This document shows, in pieces, positions 39,577 through 51,837 of a stretch of DNA of 64,000 nucleotides (position 1 is the stretch's first letter; every line of letters starts with the position of its first letter). A model generated the notes under the pieces. That model was not told the DNA's origin. It saw nothing but the letters and a program-made list of their open reading frames with translations, and did no database searches. The translations under genes were made by a program, and so were the position numbers. Source of the stretch: Trichosporon coremiiforme (taxonomy: Eukaryota > Basidiomycota > Tremellomycetes > Trichosporonales > Trichosporonaceae); NCBI GenBank assembly GCA_039545355.1, contig BCJJ01000027.1, positions 525,648-589,647 on the forward strand, given 5' to 3'.

Positions 39577-41322
39577 CTACGCGTTCATAGCCGACTCCTC
39601 GTCGTCGCCCGTAGCGACCTCGCTCGTCTCGCCGCCGCTCTTGCCGGCGGCAACAGCGTTGCGCTCGCGCTTCTTCTCGGCCTTGCTCTTTTTCCTCTTC
39701 TTGGCCGGAATGTGCACATCGTGCCCCTGCGCCTTGAGCCGTCCGAGCCTCTTCGGGGCCAGCTCGTCCACGTTGGCGGGGAGCGAGGACTCGCCAGCCT
39801 GCGCCTCGTCCTCCTCGAATCCGGGCCAGCGGGGGAGGATCTGAAGGTCGCCGTAGAGGTTGAGCTTGGACGCCTCTGATTCGGGGATTTGAAGCTCCGA
39901 GGTGGAGAGCGAGGCGTGGAGGGAGGCAAGAACGGGAGAGCCGGAGGGAGCGAGGGATCCGTCGGCGGCAACGGAGACGAGCGCGACGGGGGAGGAGGTA
40001 GAGGTCGCGGGGCCAATGGCGGCGTGCGTGTTGTCGAGCGTGACGAGGACCTTGTCGCCAACCTGAGCGAAGCCGAGGACGGGGTGCTTAAAGCTGACGG
40101 CCTTGACCTCGCCCGCGCTTCCGTCTTCGTTCAGCGTGAACGCGTGCAGCGCGCTCGAGCCGCGGGAGTAGAACAGGACGACAGTCTTGCCCTCAATCTC
40201 GACAGAGCCGATCTGCGTGATCGCAATGCCCTGTCCGATCGGGTACATGTGTCCCTCGGGCGCAGTGAACCAGCCCGCGGCGGCCGGGTCGTCGCTCGGC
40301 GGCACGCCCGAGTCGGATCCGACCGCCTTGCGCTTGCCCTTGATCTTGCGTGTCGGGGGACGCACGGCGCGGTACGGCGAGACGGCAGAGAGAATGTCGA
40401 CCCGGCCGAGGAGGGAGCCGGTCGTCCAGTCGAAGACCTGGAGGGTGGGCTGGCCGCCGCCAGAGAGGAGGAGGTTCGGGCGGCCCGAAGGGATGTGGAT
40501 CGCCGAAACGAATCTGCTGTCAGCTTATGGACGTAGACAGCCTAGCTGCCACTAGGGCTGGCGTGCGACGCAGATTCCCGCCGCCTTCTTCCGCCATAGT
40601 ACTCACCCCTCAGAGCCCCAGAGGAAGCGGTCGATGACATACGCCTTCGGGTAGCGAGAGACGCGGATGTGCTCGTCACGGTCGGCCGTGATGATGTGCT
40701 TGCCGTCGGGCGTCAGGAGCGTCTGCGTAATAAGCGAGACGTGGCCGAGCAGCAGGTCACCGTCCGGGTTCAGACTCGGGTCGGACGCGACGACAAAGCC
40801 TTGCGGGCGGTTCTCCACGGTGCGGGGCTCGAACGGGTAGCTGCGTGTTAGCTCAAAGTCGGAGTCAACAGCTAGCCTGGTACATGCAGCGCTGCAGTGT
40901 CGTACAGTGGCCCCAAGCCCCCAAGCCGCTCTCAGCCCTCGGGTACAGGGCCCAGCGGCTGGCTCGGCAGCGACTCACCTGAAGACGTCTCCGACCTTGT
41001 CGGTGACAACGATGTTGCCGTCCTTGTCGAAGCACATGTCGGCGACGCGCTTCGTCGTCTGGCGGGTGGACACGAGCCCGGGCTTGTCCTTCAGCTCCCA
41101 GATGCGGAGGCTCTTGTCGTCGCCGGCCGTAACGGCGTACTTGCCGTCAGCGCTGAGGGCGACCTTGCGGATAACGCCGGCGAGCTCGGCCTTCGCGTCC
41201 TCGGCGCTCGAGGCTGAGGCGACCTTGTCGCCGGTGACCAGGTGGACGGTCGATCCGGACGCGACGACGGCGTGCGCGCTGCTCGACGCCACCGTCGAGG
41301 GGGGCAGGGATGTTGTCGCCAT
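39577..41322 (-). CDS. TRM82: tRNA (guanine-N7) methyltransferase non-catalytic WD-repeat subunit
   Basis: Three exons: 40979-41322, 40607-40840 and 39577-40513, about 504 residues. WD-type blades are visible: [24 protein letters not shown], a [32 protein letters not shown] block and [20 protein letters not shown]. The [12 protein letters not shown] segment after the LLGHVS blade is characteristic of Trm82/WDR4, partner of the Trm8 catalytic subunit that makes m7G46 in tRNA. The C-terminus carries a Lys-rich nuclear-type signal ([17 protein letters not shown]). Head to head with the Chz1-like gene, 237 bp apart. Confidence 0.88.
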
Positions 41323-41559
41323 TACTGCTATGCTTGCTGTTGGCGGCGTAGGGCTGAGGTGGTTTGTTATGGCGAAGGGTGAACTGAACTTTTGGGAGGG
41401 TAGTGCCTCGGGGTCACGTGCACGTCTGATTTTATTACGTGTGACGCGCGTGTCACACCCAAAATGGCACTGACGTACATTGCACGCTCATGTTTGTTTA
41501 GAGGCGCGAAGCGAGGGGAATAGGTCTTGCATCACACGCATACCCACACGCCATCCACC

Positions 41560-42181
41560 ATGAGCGCCGAGGAGACCAAGTCCGAGATCGCCGCTGCTGC
41601 CCCCGAAGCCGCCGTCGATGCCGCCAAGGCCGAGCAGGCCGGCGAGAAACGCAAGGCTGAGGATGCCGCTCCTGACGCTGAGAAGAAGTGAGTCACCCGC
41701 CCTGACGCGTCTGGCACAGACGCAGGCGCGCACGCGATTGATCCCATTGCTGACTGTCAAGGCAGAAGACGGACGCCGCCGCGGCCGAGTCCGCTGCCGC
41801 CGATGCCGATGTCCCTAAGGACAAGGGTAAGGGCAAGGCTGCCGCCCCCGCCGAGAACGAGGACAAGGAGGACGACGAGGACGTTTCGGACGACAGCGAT
41901 GACGAGCTCATCGTCCGCGGCCCCCGCCGCAGGAAACAGGTCGACTACTCCTCCGTAAGTCACGCCCAGCGTGCCATCCACCCTATACCGCCGTCGCTAA
42001 CGTACAGGCTGAGGCGCTCGCCGCCGCGGGTCTCAAGGAGGGCGACGAGGAGGACGAGGAGGAGGACGACGGCGAGTTCCAGGCCGGCGAGGACGACGAG
42101 GATGAGGACGGCGACGAGCCCGCCGCCGAGGAGCCGGCAGCACCGGCGGCCGATGAGGACGACGACGACGAGGAGGTGTAA
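41560..42181 (+). CDS. CHZ1: Histone H2A.Z chaperone Chz1-like
   Basis: Three exons: 41560-41687, 41762-41954 and 42008-42181, about 164 residues. Strongly acidic (long Glu/Asp runs at the C-terminus) around a short motif DDELIVRGPRRRKQVDYSS, which matches the core of the Chz domain (small residue block, basic RR(R)K, then xDY/F). Chz1 delivers H2A.Z-H2B to SWR1. Acidic composition alone would not identify it, so the assignment rests on this motif and on size. Confidence 0.65.
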
Positions 42182-42266
42182 GTAGACGGCAGTTAGAAGA
42201 TTAATAGCCCAAAACTTGCCTTGCGGGCCGAAGAATGCAAGAATGCATGTCACCACGACACCCTTA

Positions 42267-44333
42267 CTATGTGACTGAGATGCGGCGGCGGGCCTCCTCT
42301 TCCCGCGTCCGGAAGAAGGAGAGCTCGGACTGCAGGTGCGGATTCGTTGGGGCGCCGGGACCAGCGACGAGCTCGCGCATCACAATCTCGTACGTCGACG
42401 ACAGGAACGACTGGCGAGCCGGCACGTCCTTGACCTTATCGCCCTGGATCTTGATCAGGCGAATCAGCTCGTTGCGCATCCGGAGCATGCTGAGGGTTAG
42501 CCAGGCAACAGAAAATTGACCCACCTGGAGAAAAGCATTGCGTCCTCAGCCTGGTCGGCGAGAGCGACGACGCAGGAGAAGAGCACGGCGTAACGCAGCG
42601 CGACGTGCCGCACCTGGCTGTCCTTGACGGCTTTGCTGACCCAGCTCGTGAGGCCCTTGCCCTCGGCCTGGTCCGCGAGCGCCTTGATGCTGTCGATGTG
42701 CGCGTCCATCGCCTTGCGGTACACGGGCCAGAGGGCCAGCTTCCACCCCGTCAGGTACGGGATGAGCGGGAGGGCGCCGCGCGACTCGGCCGTCTTGATC
42801 AGCTCGTCGTTCAGGCGGATGATCGTCAGTAGCGACGCGGCCGACGGGGGCGTCGTCACGATCGACTGGAAGAACTGCGTCGTGTACTCGAGAGCAGAGC
42901 CGAAGACCTCGTTCCAGATTCGCTCCGCGTCCTTCAGGCTCTCGGCGGAAGCTGCTGCCGCATTCGCTCGTCGCCGCCCGCCCCGCGACTTGCCCGCGTC
43001 AGACATTGGACCCAGGACAGGCGAGTCCAGCGGTGTGCTGTTGGGTGACCGCACGTTCGGCGGCTTCGGCGTCGACGAGCCAGATCCCAGTCCTGCCCGA
43101 GCGAAGAACCGCACGATGAAGGTGAACTCGGCTGAGCCGTTGTCGAGGAGCACGAGGCCAAGTGATCGGAACAGCTGCTCCACTGAGGCAGTCTAGGGTC
43201 AGTTAAGGGTGCATGCAGGTGGCAACAACTCACAGTCTCCTTGTTGTCCATCGTGTATGCAAGCACGACAGCCCCCTCGTCGTCTTCCATATTGAGCTCT
43301 GCAAACTTGAGTTTGGCGTACGTCTGCTTCGCGCTCTGCGGTGTCCTGTCGACTGGCGCCGCTGCCTCCTCGGCTGACACGACGCCGATGAGCTCCGACT
43401 TCTCCGGTGTCCGCGCGCGGACAGTGGAGAGTGCTCGGGCGTATCGTCGCATGGCAGTCTCGTAGTACGAGCGCGCGGCGTTGACGTACCCACGCTCGAC
43501 CTGCTTGGCGTGCCGCGGGCTCTGCCGGAGCAGGAAGCTGTAGAAGGGCTGGTACTTGAGCAGCAGGCTGGTCTGCATGACGGCGAGGTTCGTGCTGAGT
43601 CCTTTCGACGCCGATCGGAGCGGGCGGATCAGCGTGAGCAGGAACGGCGGCAGCGCATGCATCGCTTTCAAAGCGAGCGCCTCCAGCACGCCCTCGAGGT
43701 CCCGCGCCGCCTTCACCTTCGCACCGCGTGCCTTGACCGACGCAAGCTTCTCCTCCAGTTCCTGCACGGCCTGCAGCCACAGTTGCGGGTTCTGTTTCGG
43801 CTCGGTGTCGCGGATAGTGAGGACGAGGGAGGTCGGGATGATAAGGTCGGAGAGTAGGGCGTTCAGCGGAGGGAGGATCACCTGTCCCAGTCAGTTCCGT
43901 GCAATCCATCGAACTCACTCGTCGGCCCTTCAGCTGCCGCTCGATCTCATCACTTCGCTGTTGCAGGTCCGCGATCTGGCCGGAAACCTCTGAGAGGTTG
44001 TCCTGGAACGTTTCCAGATATGACCCCAGCGACGTCAACAGCTCGGCACTGGCCTGCGAAATAGTTAGCGCGATGTGCGACGGTCATGGGACGCACCTCA
44101 ACCGAGCTCTCCAGATCGGTGTACTCCTTTTGCCTGCGCAGGACTGAGGTCAGCTGGAACTGTCCCACTCGCTAGCTTACAGAGCTCCCTGTCAGCATCC
44201 TCCTCGGCCTCGTCGAGGAGGGGTTCTGGGAGTGCGGGAGGGCTTGGCGGCCGCGATGGTCCAGCACCGGGTGTCTCTAGAGCGCCCTGGTCGTCAGCTT
44301 TGCAAGCCGTCGTAAGCTTACCTCCTGCTTCAT
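42267..44333 (-). CDS. VPS52: Vps52/Sac2, GARP tethering complex subunit
   Basis: Several exons starting with a 12-nt first coding exon (MKQE) at 44333. Introns of 30-50 nt restore one frame through RRQKEYTDLESSVE, ASAELLTSLGSYLETFQDNL, SEVSGQIADLQQRSDEIERQ and beyond. The N-terminal coiled coil of this form, then LPPLNALLSDLIIPTSLVLT, RDLEGVLEALALKAM and KYQPFYSFLL, are Vps52 hallmarks. The C-terminal half has IVRFFARAG and the TREEEARRRISVT end. The GARP complex tethers endosome-derived vesicles at the trans-Golgi. About 650-690 residues, a normal size. Divergent from the exomer gene, 432 bp apart. Confidence 0.85.
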
Positions 44334-44765
44334 GGTTGGTGTTTGCTGTCTTTTGGTGGTTGGACAGTGTGGAATGCAGTTGGACCAGCCAGGCGTGACG
44401 GGTGGTCGGTCGGGTTCGAGTGTCAGGAAGTCAAGTCAGGTGTGTCAGAATGTCAGGATGTCCACGCGGCAGCGGAGTACGCAGAGACGAGAGCTGAGAC
44501 GCGACCAGTCGACCCGTACCTGGCTCGACCCTGTGCCTCTGAAGCCTCCTACACCCAAGCCTATCCAAGCCTATGCAGAGCCATGCCACATCATCCAGGC
44601 TTCATTACAGCACCTTCACCTGGCACCTCGCATCGCCGCATTTCACTCCGAGCACTTTACTCCGCACTTTCCTTTCCTTTCCTCCCCCCTCTCAACTTCC
44701 CCTCCCTCTACCCCTAAAACGAAGAGCTCGGCTCACTCAACCACCCCCATCCTCTTCTTCCCGGG

Positions 44766-47176
44766 ATGTCTGAGCTCTTCAAGGACATCCCCGAGTTCGT
44801 CGAGGTGCGTTGCGACCCTGGTGCCCAGCATGTTGCGACATGAGACTTACACCCCCAGACCGACATTGGAGAGTCCATCACCGCAAGGACTGAGACGCTC
44901 GGTAAGCTTGTCCCAGCGCATCCTTAATGCTGACAAGCAGGTTCCTTCCGTGAACTGGGACCTCCCGATCTGTGCCATGTCGTGAAGTCCTACGGCCAGA
45001 AGACGACGCAAAAGGATGTCGGCTCTTATCATTACTGGTAAGCTAACAAATGCTCGTGTCAAGCTAACAACAGCTCCGGTGTTGAAGCCTCATCATCTGC
45101 GTCACTCGCGGCGTATCTCAACTCGCTTCAGTTCCACATCGAGGAGTCTCCGGCGTGGTTCGGCAAGGGCAACGGCTGGCGCGTCCGAACAGGCACCTAC
45201 TGGCAAGTGTTTTTCGGAAGTACTGATTGCTGACGGGCTAGCTGTTTCAACGCCTTCTCGCGGGTTGACATGCGCGTCGAGGTGCGCATCCCCGGTGGAG
45301 TCGATGCGTATGTCGTGGATGTCCGAGGCGAGCGGTAAGTTGTTCCCGTCATGTGCTTAACTGACAGCAGGCATGAGGCTACGCCGCAGCTGTGGCAAGA
45401 GACGTACCTGTCGGCGCTCCTGCGTGCGATCCGGTACGCGGACGACGCGTCGTACCGGTTGGCGGGATACCGGAAGATGGACCCGATCACGACGATCGAG
45501 GGCGAGCAGCGCTTCCTAAAGGCGGCGGAGGACATGTTCTTCTCTGGCTGGCACCTCGGCTCAGACCCGGAAGTGCAGGTCGCGACGATCGTGTCCAACC
45601 ACCTTACGGCCGGTATCATCAAGTACTTCGCCGACGCGTACCGGCTCGAGCAGGCGGCCAACCTCTTCGAGCGGATATATGAGAAGGAGCCCGAGGTCGC
45701 CGCCCTCCTGGCGCAGAGCTACATCGGCATGAGTGAGTTACTTGATTCCGCAAGGGCTAACTCTCAGACGAGGAGATTAAGGCTGTCCAAGTGATGAATG
45801 CGGCTCTGAAGGCGGCGCCCAAGTCCTATCCGATCCTGCTGCAGCAGGTCGACTTCCTGCTCTCGAAGGGCAAAGCGGAGTGGGCGTGCCAGGTGGCTCA
45901 GCAGGCCGTGAACTCGGCGCCGAGCGAGTTCCTGACCTGGGCCAAGCTGTCCGAAACCCACATCGAGCTGGGGCAGTTCGACAAGGCGCTGCTCACGCTC
46001 AACTCGTGTCCGATGTTCACCTTCAACGAGCGAGACCTGCACCGCATGCCGCCGCCTGCGCGGACGCACCTGCCCGTGAAGAAGTTCATCGCCGAGTCTG
46101 GGCTCATTGACGAGGAGTCGGCGCGCGATAACGAGGCAGACGTCGCGCTCCTCCGCCTGCCCGCGCCGGGACTGCGTGGAACGTTCTCCAAGGCGTACGA
46201 GCTGCTCGCCAAGATGGTGTCGCAGATCGGCTGGGACGAGCTGCTCAAGACGAGATCGGCCGTGTTCGTCATGGAAGAGGAGTACCGCCAGCACAAGAGC
46301 AGTGCGTCTATGGACGCGAGTGCTCTTGCCCGAAACGGCGATGGCGACGACGAAAACGCGTCCACGCGCGCGATCCACTCCCCCGACTCGGACGACGGAA
46401 TCTCCCGCGCGACAACGCCGACGATCATGGTCTCCCACCACGACGAGGACACGAACGAAACGAACGGGGATGCGAAGCCCGAGGACGACAAGGAGACGAA
46501 ACACATGGACTCGAAGGCCGACGACAAGGAGCAGGCCGCCGATGCCGAGAAGGACGCGCAGAAGGAGGAGAAGAAGAAGGTGCCGCACCCGGCGCTCGAG
46601 AAGCCCGAGCAGCTTGCACACGACTCGAACACGGACGAGGAGTTTGAGGGCAGTGCATTCAGCAACAAGCGTCTCTGCGAGCGATGGCTGGACAACCTCT
46701 TCCTAGTGCTGTACGAGGATCTGCGCGTGTACACGATCTGGCGCGCCGAGATCTCGCACTTCCAGACACAGCACATGTCGTACCGCAAGACAGGGACTGA
46801 GTGGGAGATCCTCGGCGAGCTGGCGCTGCGCCTGCACCACAAGGACGAGGCGAAGGATGCGTTCCAGCGCTGTCTCGATGCCAAGTTCTCGGCTCGCTCG
46901 CTCCTCAGGTTGCTCGACATGTATGCCGCCGACGCGGATCTGCCGAGGACTCTGAACGCGGCCATCAAGTTGACCGCGTACCACCACAGGTGGTACATGG
47001 AGAGCAGCTACCCATCCTCCATCGCGCATGCCATCTTCACCCTCGGCCAGGTCCATGGCCTCGCCAAGATCGAGTACACACTCCTGTCCATGAACCTCCC
47101 CGACGGCATCTTCAACCTCATGATGGGATACCTGACCTATGGCAAGAAGTTCAACGTCGAGGGATCAGATTACTAG
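44766..47176 (+). CDS. Chs5-Arf1-binding protein (ChAP) of the exomer, Bch1/Chs6 family
   Basis: About seven exons. Short introns separate MSELFKDIPEFVE, ARTETLGSFRELGPPDLCHV, VKSYGQKTTQKDVGSYHYW, a YLNSLQFHIEESPAWF block, the HCFNAFSRVDMRVEVRIPGG block and the long 3' exon from 45777. The TPR-like helical array (ALLAQSYIG, AALKAAPKSYPILLQQVDFL, SEFLTWAKLSETHIELGQFD) and the closing NLPDGIFNLMMGYLTYGKKF are typical of ChAPs, which with Chs5 sort chitin synthase and other cargo from the trans-Golgi to the plasma membrane. An acidic Lys/Glu/Asp-rich insertion of about 130 residues sits in the middle (DAKPEDDKETKHMDSKADDK). About 710 residues. Confidence 0.88.
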
Positions 47177-47469
47177 TTTACGAGTAGACACACGCTATCG
47201 CAATGTTATTAGAGGACCCCTTCTTGCATGCCTGACGCTCAAGGCGGTCGTTATACCAGTCACAGACACGGGAGAAGTTAGTGGCAAGCGCGGGGAGAGC
47301 AGTACAATGTGCACCGTTTGTAACATGTGGGACAACAATCATTAAAAAACACCCTAACTGCTGTAGTATCTGTATCGACCCGTAATCAGCCCGCAGCGGG
47401 CAAGAGCAGCATCACGGTCCGTCGTCTGCGCGGCATGCCGCGCCGGCTGGCCCTCGCTGGCCGGAGCAA

Positions 47470-48363
47470 TTACCAATCCTTGGACAGCTTGAAGCCTGGG
47501 ATACGTCAGTGCTCTGTCCTGGACCTTGTCGTGGGCGTTGCGAAGGCGAGGCGGTGAAACTTCGCACCTACGCCGCGCCTGAGACTGCTCTACTCACCCC
47601 ACTCGACATCGATCCAGACGTTGTTGTCGTCGTCAATGAGTCGCGAGCGCACCGCGTACGAGCCGGAGCGCGCGAGCATGCCCGTAGGCGCCTCCTCCGA
47701 AGCGAACTGAGGTCAGTTAAGGCAGGGGGGTATGCAACTTACGACTTTAGTGTACGGCTCCTCCTGGGGTCCATATGATCCGAGCATTGCCTCCGTCTTG
47801 TCGACTGTCTGTCAGTTGCGGAGTGCAGCTGCCAACTCACCAGTGACACCCGCACGCTTCACGACCTGGAGGTACTTGAGGCCGGAGACGATCTCGCTCT
47901 TGACGCGGAACTTGATACCGACGCTGTACTCGACTCCCTCCTTGATGGTGACTGGGGTCAGTTCAGTTGGCGGCCGACGAACTCACTAGGGTCCTTCTTC
48001 AGCTTGGCAATGTCGGCGGGGGGCATGGTGAGGTCGAGGGTGATGTCGCCGCCGGGGCGAGTGGGGGAGGTGAGGAAGAGGGAGACGGGGACAACCTCCT
48101 TCTTGCCGCTGCCGCCGGCGGCACCGGTGAGACCGAGCGAAGCCTTCCAGCGCTGCAGCGACTCGTCCTCCTGGTCGAGGGCGGCGAGCTCGGCCATGGT
48201 CTTGGCCTCACCGACCTGGGCGTTAACACATTCGTTCCAGAGCGGTGGAAATCTTGAATGAGATGACGAACCTTGTAGCCCTCGGTCTGGGTCGGGAGAA
48301 GCTCGTCGTCGTGATGCTGGAATGTCAGCTTTGAAAGCGGAGTGTCTAGCTCACGTCGGCCAT
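47470..48363 (-). CDS. RDI1: Rho GDP-dissociation inhibitor
   Basis: Six or so exons from the ATG at 48363 (MAD, then HHDDELLPTQTEGYK, VGEAKTMAELAALDQEDESL). Later blocks are LQRWKASLG, DITLDLT, IKEGVEYSVGIKFRV, LKYLQVVKRAGV, MLGSYGPQEEPYTK, EEAPTGMLARSGSYAVRS and the GFKLSKDW C-terminus. Each is a Rho GDI landmark, including the isoprenyl-pocket immunoglobulin-like domain. The protein extracts prenylated Rho/Cdc42 GTPases from membranes and holds them in the cytosol. The last exon (GFKLSKDW-stop) is only about 26 nt. About 200 residues. Confidence 0.93.
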
Positions 48364-48888
48364 TTTGGGTGGTATCTGGTTGAATGCAGGCGGAGTTGAT
48401 TGGGGGAGTATGCAAGTGTAAGGTTGTGGGAGGTAGTTGGGTGTGGGTAGAGAGGGAGTAAGCAGTGAGAGAGTGAAAGTGTTGAACGGAAGGAAGGAGA
48501 AGTGTTAGAAGTCTTGTGGTGGTCGGAGGACTAAGGGGCGCGTTGCTGGCACACAGCGCACGGGCTTCCCCATCACGTCACGTCCAGCAAGCAGCGAGCT
48601 CACTAGCTTAACCCTAGGGTACGGCAAATGCGGGGTAAAATTGACCACGTGGCGCCAGGTCGATCGCAGAAATATCTTACAGGGAGGGTCGCTTAAGCGT
48701 AGGGCAGACCCTCCACCCGCACACCCTGGCTGTGCGACACGACGCGGCACGGCGACGCACCGCTCACCGCTCACAAGGCCACAGACACACGAGGTCAAGG
48801 CAACGCTCGACGGCTCCCTCGACTCTTCGCTTCGTGACTTTTCTAACGCCTCGGCCGCGCAACACCACAAGCGCTACATCTGCCCGCC

Positions 48889-50363
48889 ATGGCGAGCCTC
48901 GGTAAGCTTATGCGGCTGCTGTCTTGGCTAACGTCCAGTCGCCATCCTCGACATGAAGGGCAAGGTACGATTCCAATGCTGACTCAAGCCTCGTCCGTTC
49001 CTTCGAGCTGATCAACAGTCCCTAATCCAACGATCATACCGCGACGACGTCCCCGCCTCATGCGTTGACAAGTTCCTGCCCCTGATCCTCGAGATGGAGG
49101 AGGAGAACATTCCGATCCAGCCCTGCTTCTCCGACGAGGGGATCAACTACATGCACATCCGGCACAACAACCTTTACCTGCTCGCCCTGTCGAAGCGCAA
49201 CTCGAACGCGGCCGAGATCATACTCTTCCTGCACCGGCTCGTGAGCGTGCTAGCCGAGTACTTCAAGGAAGTGGAGGAGGAGTCGATCCGGGACAACTTT
49301 GTGATCATCTATGAGCTGCTCGACGAGATGATGGACTTTGGATATCCACAGACGACCGAGTCCAAGATCCTGCAGGAGTACATCACGCAGGAGTCGCACA
49401 AGCTCGAGGTCCAGGTCCGCCCGCCCATGGCCGTCACGAACGCGGTCTCCTGGCGCTCAGAGGGCATCCGGTACCGCAAGAACGAGGTGTTCCTGGACGT
49501 GATCGAGAGCGTGAACCTGCTCGTGAACGCGAGCGGCAACGTCGTGCGGTCCGAGATTCTCGGATCCGTCAAGATGAAGTGCTACCTGAGTGGAATGCCG
49601 GAGCTGCGTCTCGGCCTGAACGACAAGGTCATGTTCGAGAACACGGGGCGGGCGGCGCGCGGCAAGTCCGTCGAGATGGAGGATGTCAAATTCCACCAGT
49701 GCGTGCGCCTGTCGCGTTTCGAAAACGACCGCACCATCTCCTTCATCCCGCCCGACGGCGAGTTCGAGCTCATGTCGTACCGTCTCTCCACTCCCGTCAA
49801 GCCCCTCGTCTGGGTCGAAGCTAGCGTCGAGCGGTACAAGAACTCCCGCATAGAGTACATGGTCAAGGTCCGCGGACAGTTCAAGCGCAAGAGCACGGCG
49901 AACAATGTCGAGATCTACGTCCCCGTTCCGGAGGATGCGGACAGCCCAAAATTCCGCGCCGCGACGGGATCCGTCGTCTACGCGCCGGAGAAGAGCGCGT
50001 TCATTTGGAAGATCAAGCGTGAGTCTCCCTTTACTCCCCCCCCCCCCCCCCCAACCTCCCTTCTCGCTTCCTGGCCAATAGCTAATCGCAGAACTCGGCG
50101 GAGGAAAAGACTACCTGATGCGTGCGCACTTCGGTCTTCCCTCAGTTGTCGGCGAGGAGCTCGACAAGCGCCCGCCTCTGCGCGTCTCTTTCGAGATCCC
50201 CTACTTCACCCTCTCCGGCATCCAGGTCCGGTACCTCAAGATCGTCGAGAAGAGCGGGTACAGCGCGCTCCCGTGGGTGCGCTACATCTGCCAGAGCGGA
50301 GACGACTATGTCCTCCGCACGATCACGGATGCCAAGTCGTCCTCGATCATCACGCCGTTGTAG
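48889..50363 (+). CDS. APM1: AP-1 clathrin adaptor complex mu subunit
   Basis: Exon 1 encodes only MASL. Two introns separate it from VAILDMKGK and SLIQRSYRDDVP. A long exon follows, then a final exon at 50092 after intron 50019-50091. The longin-like N-terminus (residues 1-140) and the mu homology domain (NVVRSEILGSVKMKCYLSGM, FIPPDGEFELMSYRLS, SRIEYMVKVRGQFKRKSTAN, FSLPSVV-like HFGLPSV, YLKIVEKSGYSALPWVRYIC) are complete. The protein recognises Tyr-based sorting signals at the trans-Golgi and endosomes. The ending ...SIITPL differs slightly from typical but in length is normal (about 430 residues). Confidence 0.93.
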
Positions 50364-50648
50364 GCTCGCTTAAGGCTCGCCGTATGTTTGGTTATGTATA
50401 CGCCATGTAGACCAGGAGATGCCAGGATATAATAGAGATGGGCATGAGTCTTCCGAATAAGTGCGAGCTGGGCATTCTGCGCCTTTGATAGAGTCTACGG
50501 AGTCGGCACACCATTCTTCAATCGGCAAACTTACACAAGCCACACCCACACACCTTCACAGCCCAAATTCGCGTGGCGGGTACCGATGCATATCCCTCTA
50601 GTATACAAGTTGTGCTATTGTCTTCTGACAACTCTAAAGTTCTTTCGT

Positions 50649-51480
50649 TACGTGAACGTCGCGAGATAGCTCTCGGCGACGATACGCGCGCGCGCGTTGA
50701 GCGACAGCTTCATCTCCGAGATCTCCTTGTCCACGTCCTCCATGAACTGGATGATGAAGTCGACGAGCTTGTGCTTGAGCATCGACTCGGAGTGGAAGTT
50801 GGTGATCAGGAAGGAGATGTCGTATCCCTGGACGTTAGCTCACGTCTCGACCGACTGTGTAGCTTGGCAGAACGGCCCGGTCTTCAGCGACACGTTTCCG
50901 CAGGACTCGAGCGTTGTGATCAGGCTCAGGCTCCAGCTGACGCTGGAGTCGGCATACTCACGGGGAGAGGCTTTCGGCGCAGAATCACAAAGTTCTCAGC
51001 ACGCATCATCATGAAGCGCGTGAACTTGTGGCAGAGGATCTTCTCGATGTCGTCCGCCTGCTTAATGGAGATCGAGACGCGGATCGAGTTGATCGACGGC
51101 TCAATCAGCACCCGCTCGCTCTCGTTACGCGAGATGATCAGAGGGTGCAGCAGCACCTCGGGCGTGTTCCTGATGTCAGCTGTGCTTATTGCAGTTGGCA
51201 GCTGTGGACCCGCCCGGCTTGATATGGTAATGTCCTGGGCGCGCACCAGGGGCGGCACACGAAGAGGGTAAGGGAAGGAGCTGGGCGCCGAACTGATGGC
51301 GCCATCTTGCAGAAGACTCACTTCGACTCGACCTCGGGCTTGTTGTGTCGCTCGACGACCTGGGACGAGAAGTTCTCGAGCGTGAGCGCGGCGGTGAGCG
51401 TCGCGCGGACCGCGTTCAGGTATGGACGGAGGGTGTTCGACTGTTTCTGTCAGCTCGTAGATGCCCAGCAAGCTCACCAT
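50649..51480 (-). CDS. ARC19: Arp2/3 complex subunit ARPC4 (20 kDa)
   Basis: The first coding exon is only the ATG at 51480-51478. A 36-nt intron follows, then [20 protein letters not shown] and [20 protein letters not shown]. The next exons carry [73 protein letters not shown] and [20 protein letters not shown]. Nearly every block matches the strongly conserved ARPC4 sequence. Core subunit of the actin-branching Arp2/3 complex at endocytic patches. About 168 residues, the usual size. Confidence 0.95.
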
Positions 51481-51837
51481 CGCTGCTGCTCGCTGTCGGT
51501 GTCGAGGTCGAGGTGTGTGCGTTGCGTGCTGTAGCTATCGGGCACTGCGCTGAGTCCGGTGCATGGTGACGTGCGTCACTGCCCAGCGCTGAGCCCAGCG
51601 CCCAGCCACGTCATTGTATCACCGAAGCGCCATCCACGCCCTGCACGCGTGGGGCATTGTTACGTAAGGATGTGCAAGGGTCCCACGGTCGCTTCTGAAA
51701 AGTTGATCGAGGGCTGGTCCAGGGGGGGCGCCGAGATGACGCCGGGCGTGTAGAACGTTCGTGGAACATCCTTCCTCCTTCCTTCTCACCTCTCTCTCAC
51801 CTACCTCGCACCTTACACTTTCAAACAACCCGCAAAG

